Source of the DNA: Macrothele yani
Lineage: Eukaryota; Arthropoda; Arachnida; Araneae; Macrothelidae
Length of the DNA stretch: 64,000 bases
NCBI GenBank assembly: GCA_039090855.1
Contig: CM077025.1
Coordinates: forward strand, 95,832,489-95,896,488
Direction: 5' to 3'
The stretch's first letter is position 1. Every line of letters starts with the position of its first letter. Below are positions 63,976 to 64,000 of this stretch, piece by piece. Below the pieces are notes generated by a model that was not told the origin of the DNA, searched no databases, and worked only from the letters and a program-made list of their open reading frames with translations. The position numbers were made by a program, and so were the translations under genes.

Positions 63976-64000
63976 GGAAAATAAAACAGAACAGAATACA

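Overview
This is a eukaryotic, invertebrate (most likely arthropod) genomic window, AT-rich and packed with decayed transposons. There is one recognisable host gene. Four exons of delta-1-pyrroline-5-carboxylate synthase (P5CS/ALDH18A1, proline and ornithine synthesis) lie on the minus strand at 59181-59318, 43328-43523, 18233-18352 and 1564-1750. They encode consecutive parts of the gamma-glutamyl phosphate reductase domain, including the catalytic-cysteine motif. The rest of the gene must lie outside both ends, so nearly the whole window is intron. The introns measure about 15.7, 25.0 and 16.5 kb. The species cannot be named from the sequence. The arthropod guess rests on the mix of Tc1/mariner, RTE, Helitron, Penelope-like and tRNA-derived SINE sequences.

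Layout. 0-1.5 kb: 3' end of an RTE retrotransposon and a Tc1 remnant. 1.5-1.75 kb: P5CS exon. 2.4-11 kb: SINE copies, mariner remnants, and two minisatellites (28 bp and 52 bp units). 11.3-13.6 kb: a Tc1 split by a repeat element that itself carries a SINE. 14.7-18.2 kb: Tc1 and RTE pieces and a near-perfect palindrome of two tRNA-headed units. 18.23-18.35 kb: P5CS exon. 18.9-20.4 kb: Tc1 with both ends. 20.6-27.05 kb: an old RTE copy interrupted by 5.8 kb that includes a 4.1-kb element with inverted ends, which in turn holds a Tc1. 27.3-35.2 kb: a Helitron with its Rep/helicase gene broken into four parts by a SINE, a near full-length RTE element, a Tc1 and a tRNA-headed palindrome. 36.9-42.8 kb: Tc1 copies and a decayed protein of an unnamed transposase-like family. 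43.3-43.5 kb: P5CS exon. 44.1-50.0 kb: a nest of elements within inverted repeats around a GIY-YIG (Penelope-type) endonuclease. 50.4-51.6 kb: Tc1. 53.6-56.0 kb: a gag-like CCHC protein gene without a partner polymerase. 57.2-58.8 kb: Tc1. 59.2-59.3 kb: P5CS exon. 59.5-64 kb: LINE and mariner remnants, an RTE-derived minisatellite and a hammerhead-like core at the right edge.

The P5CS exons have intact frames and canonical GT/AG borders, so the host gene looks functional. The one exception is the 18.2 kb to 1.75 kb junction, where the splice phases disagree. Every mobile protein gene inspected closely carries at least one stop or frameshift. The best preserved are the RTE element at 28.9-31.96 kb (one inserted base) and the Tc1 at 41.28-42.83 kb (one frameshift found).
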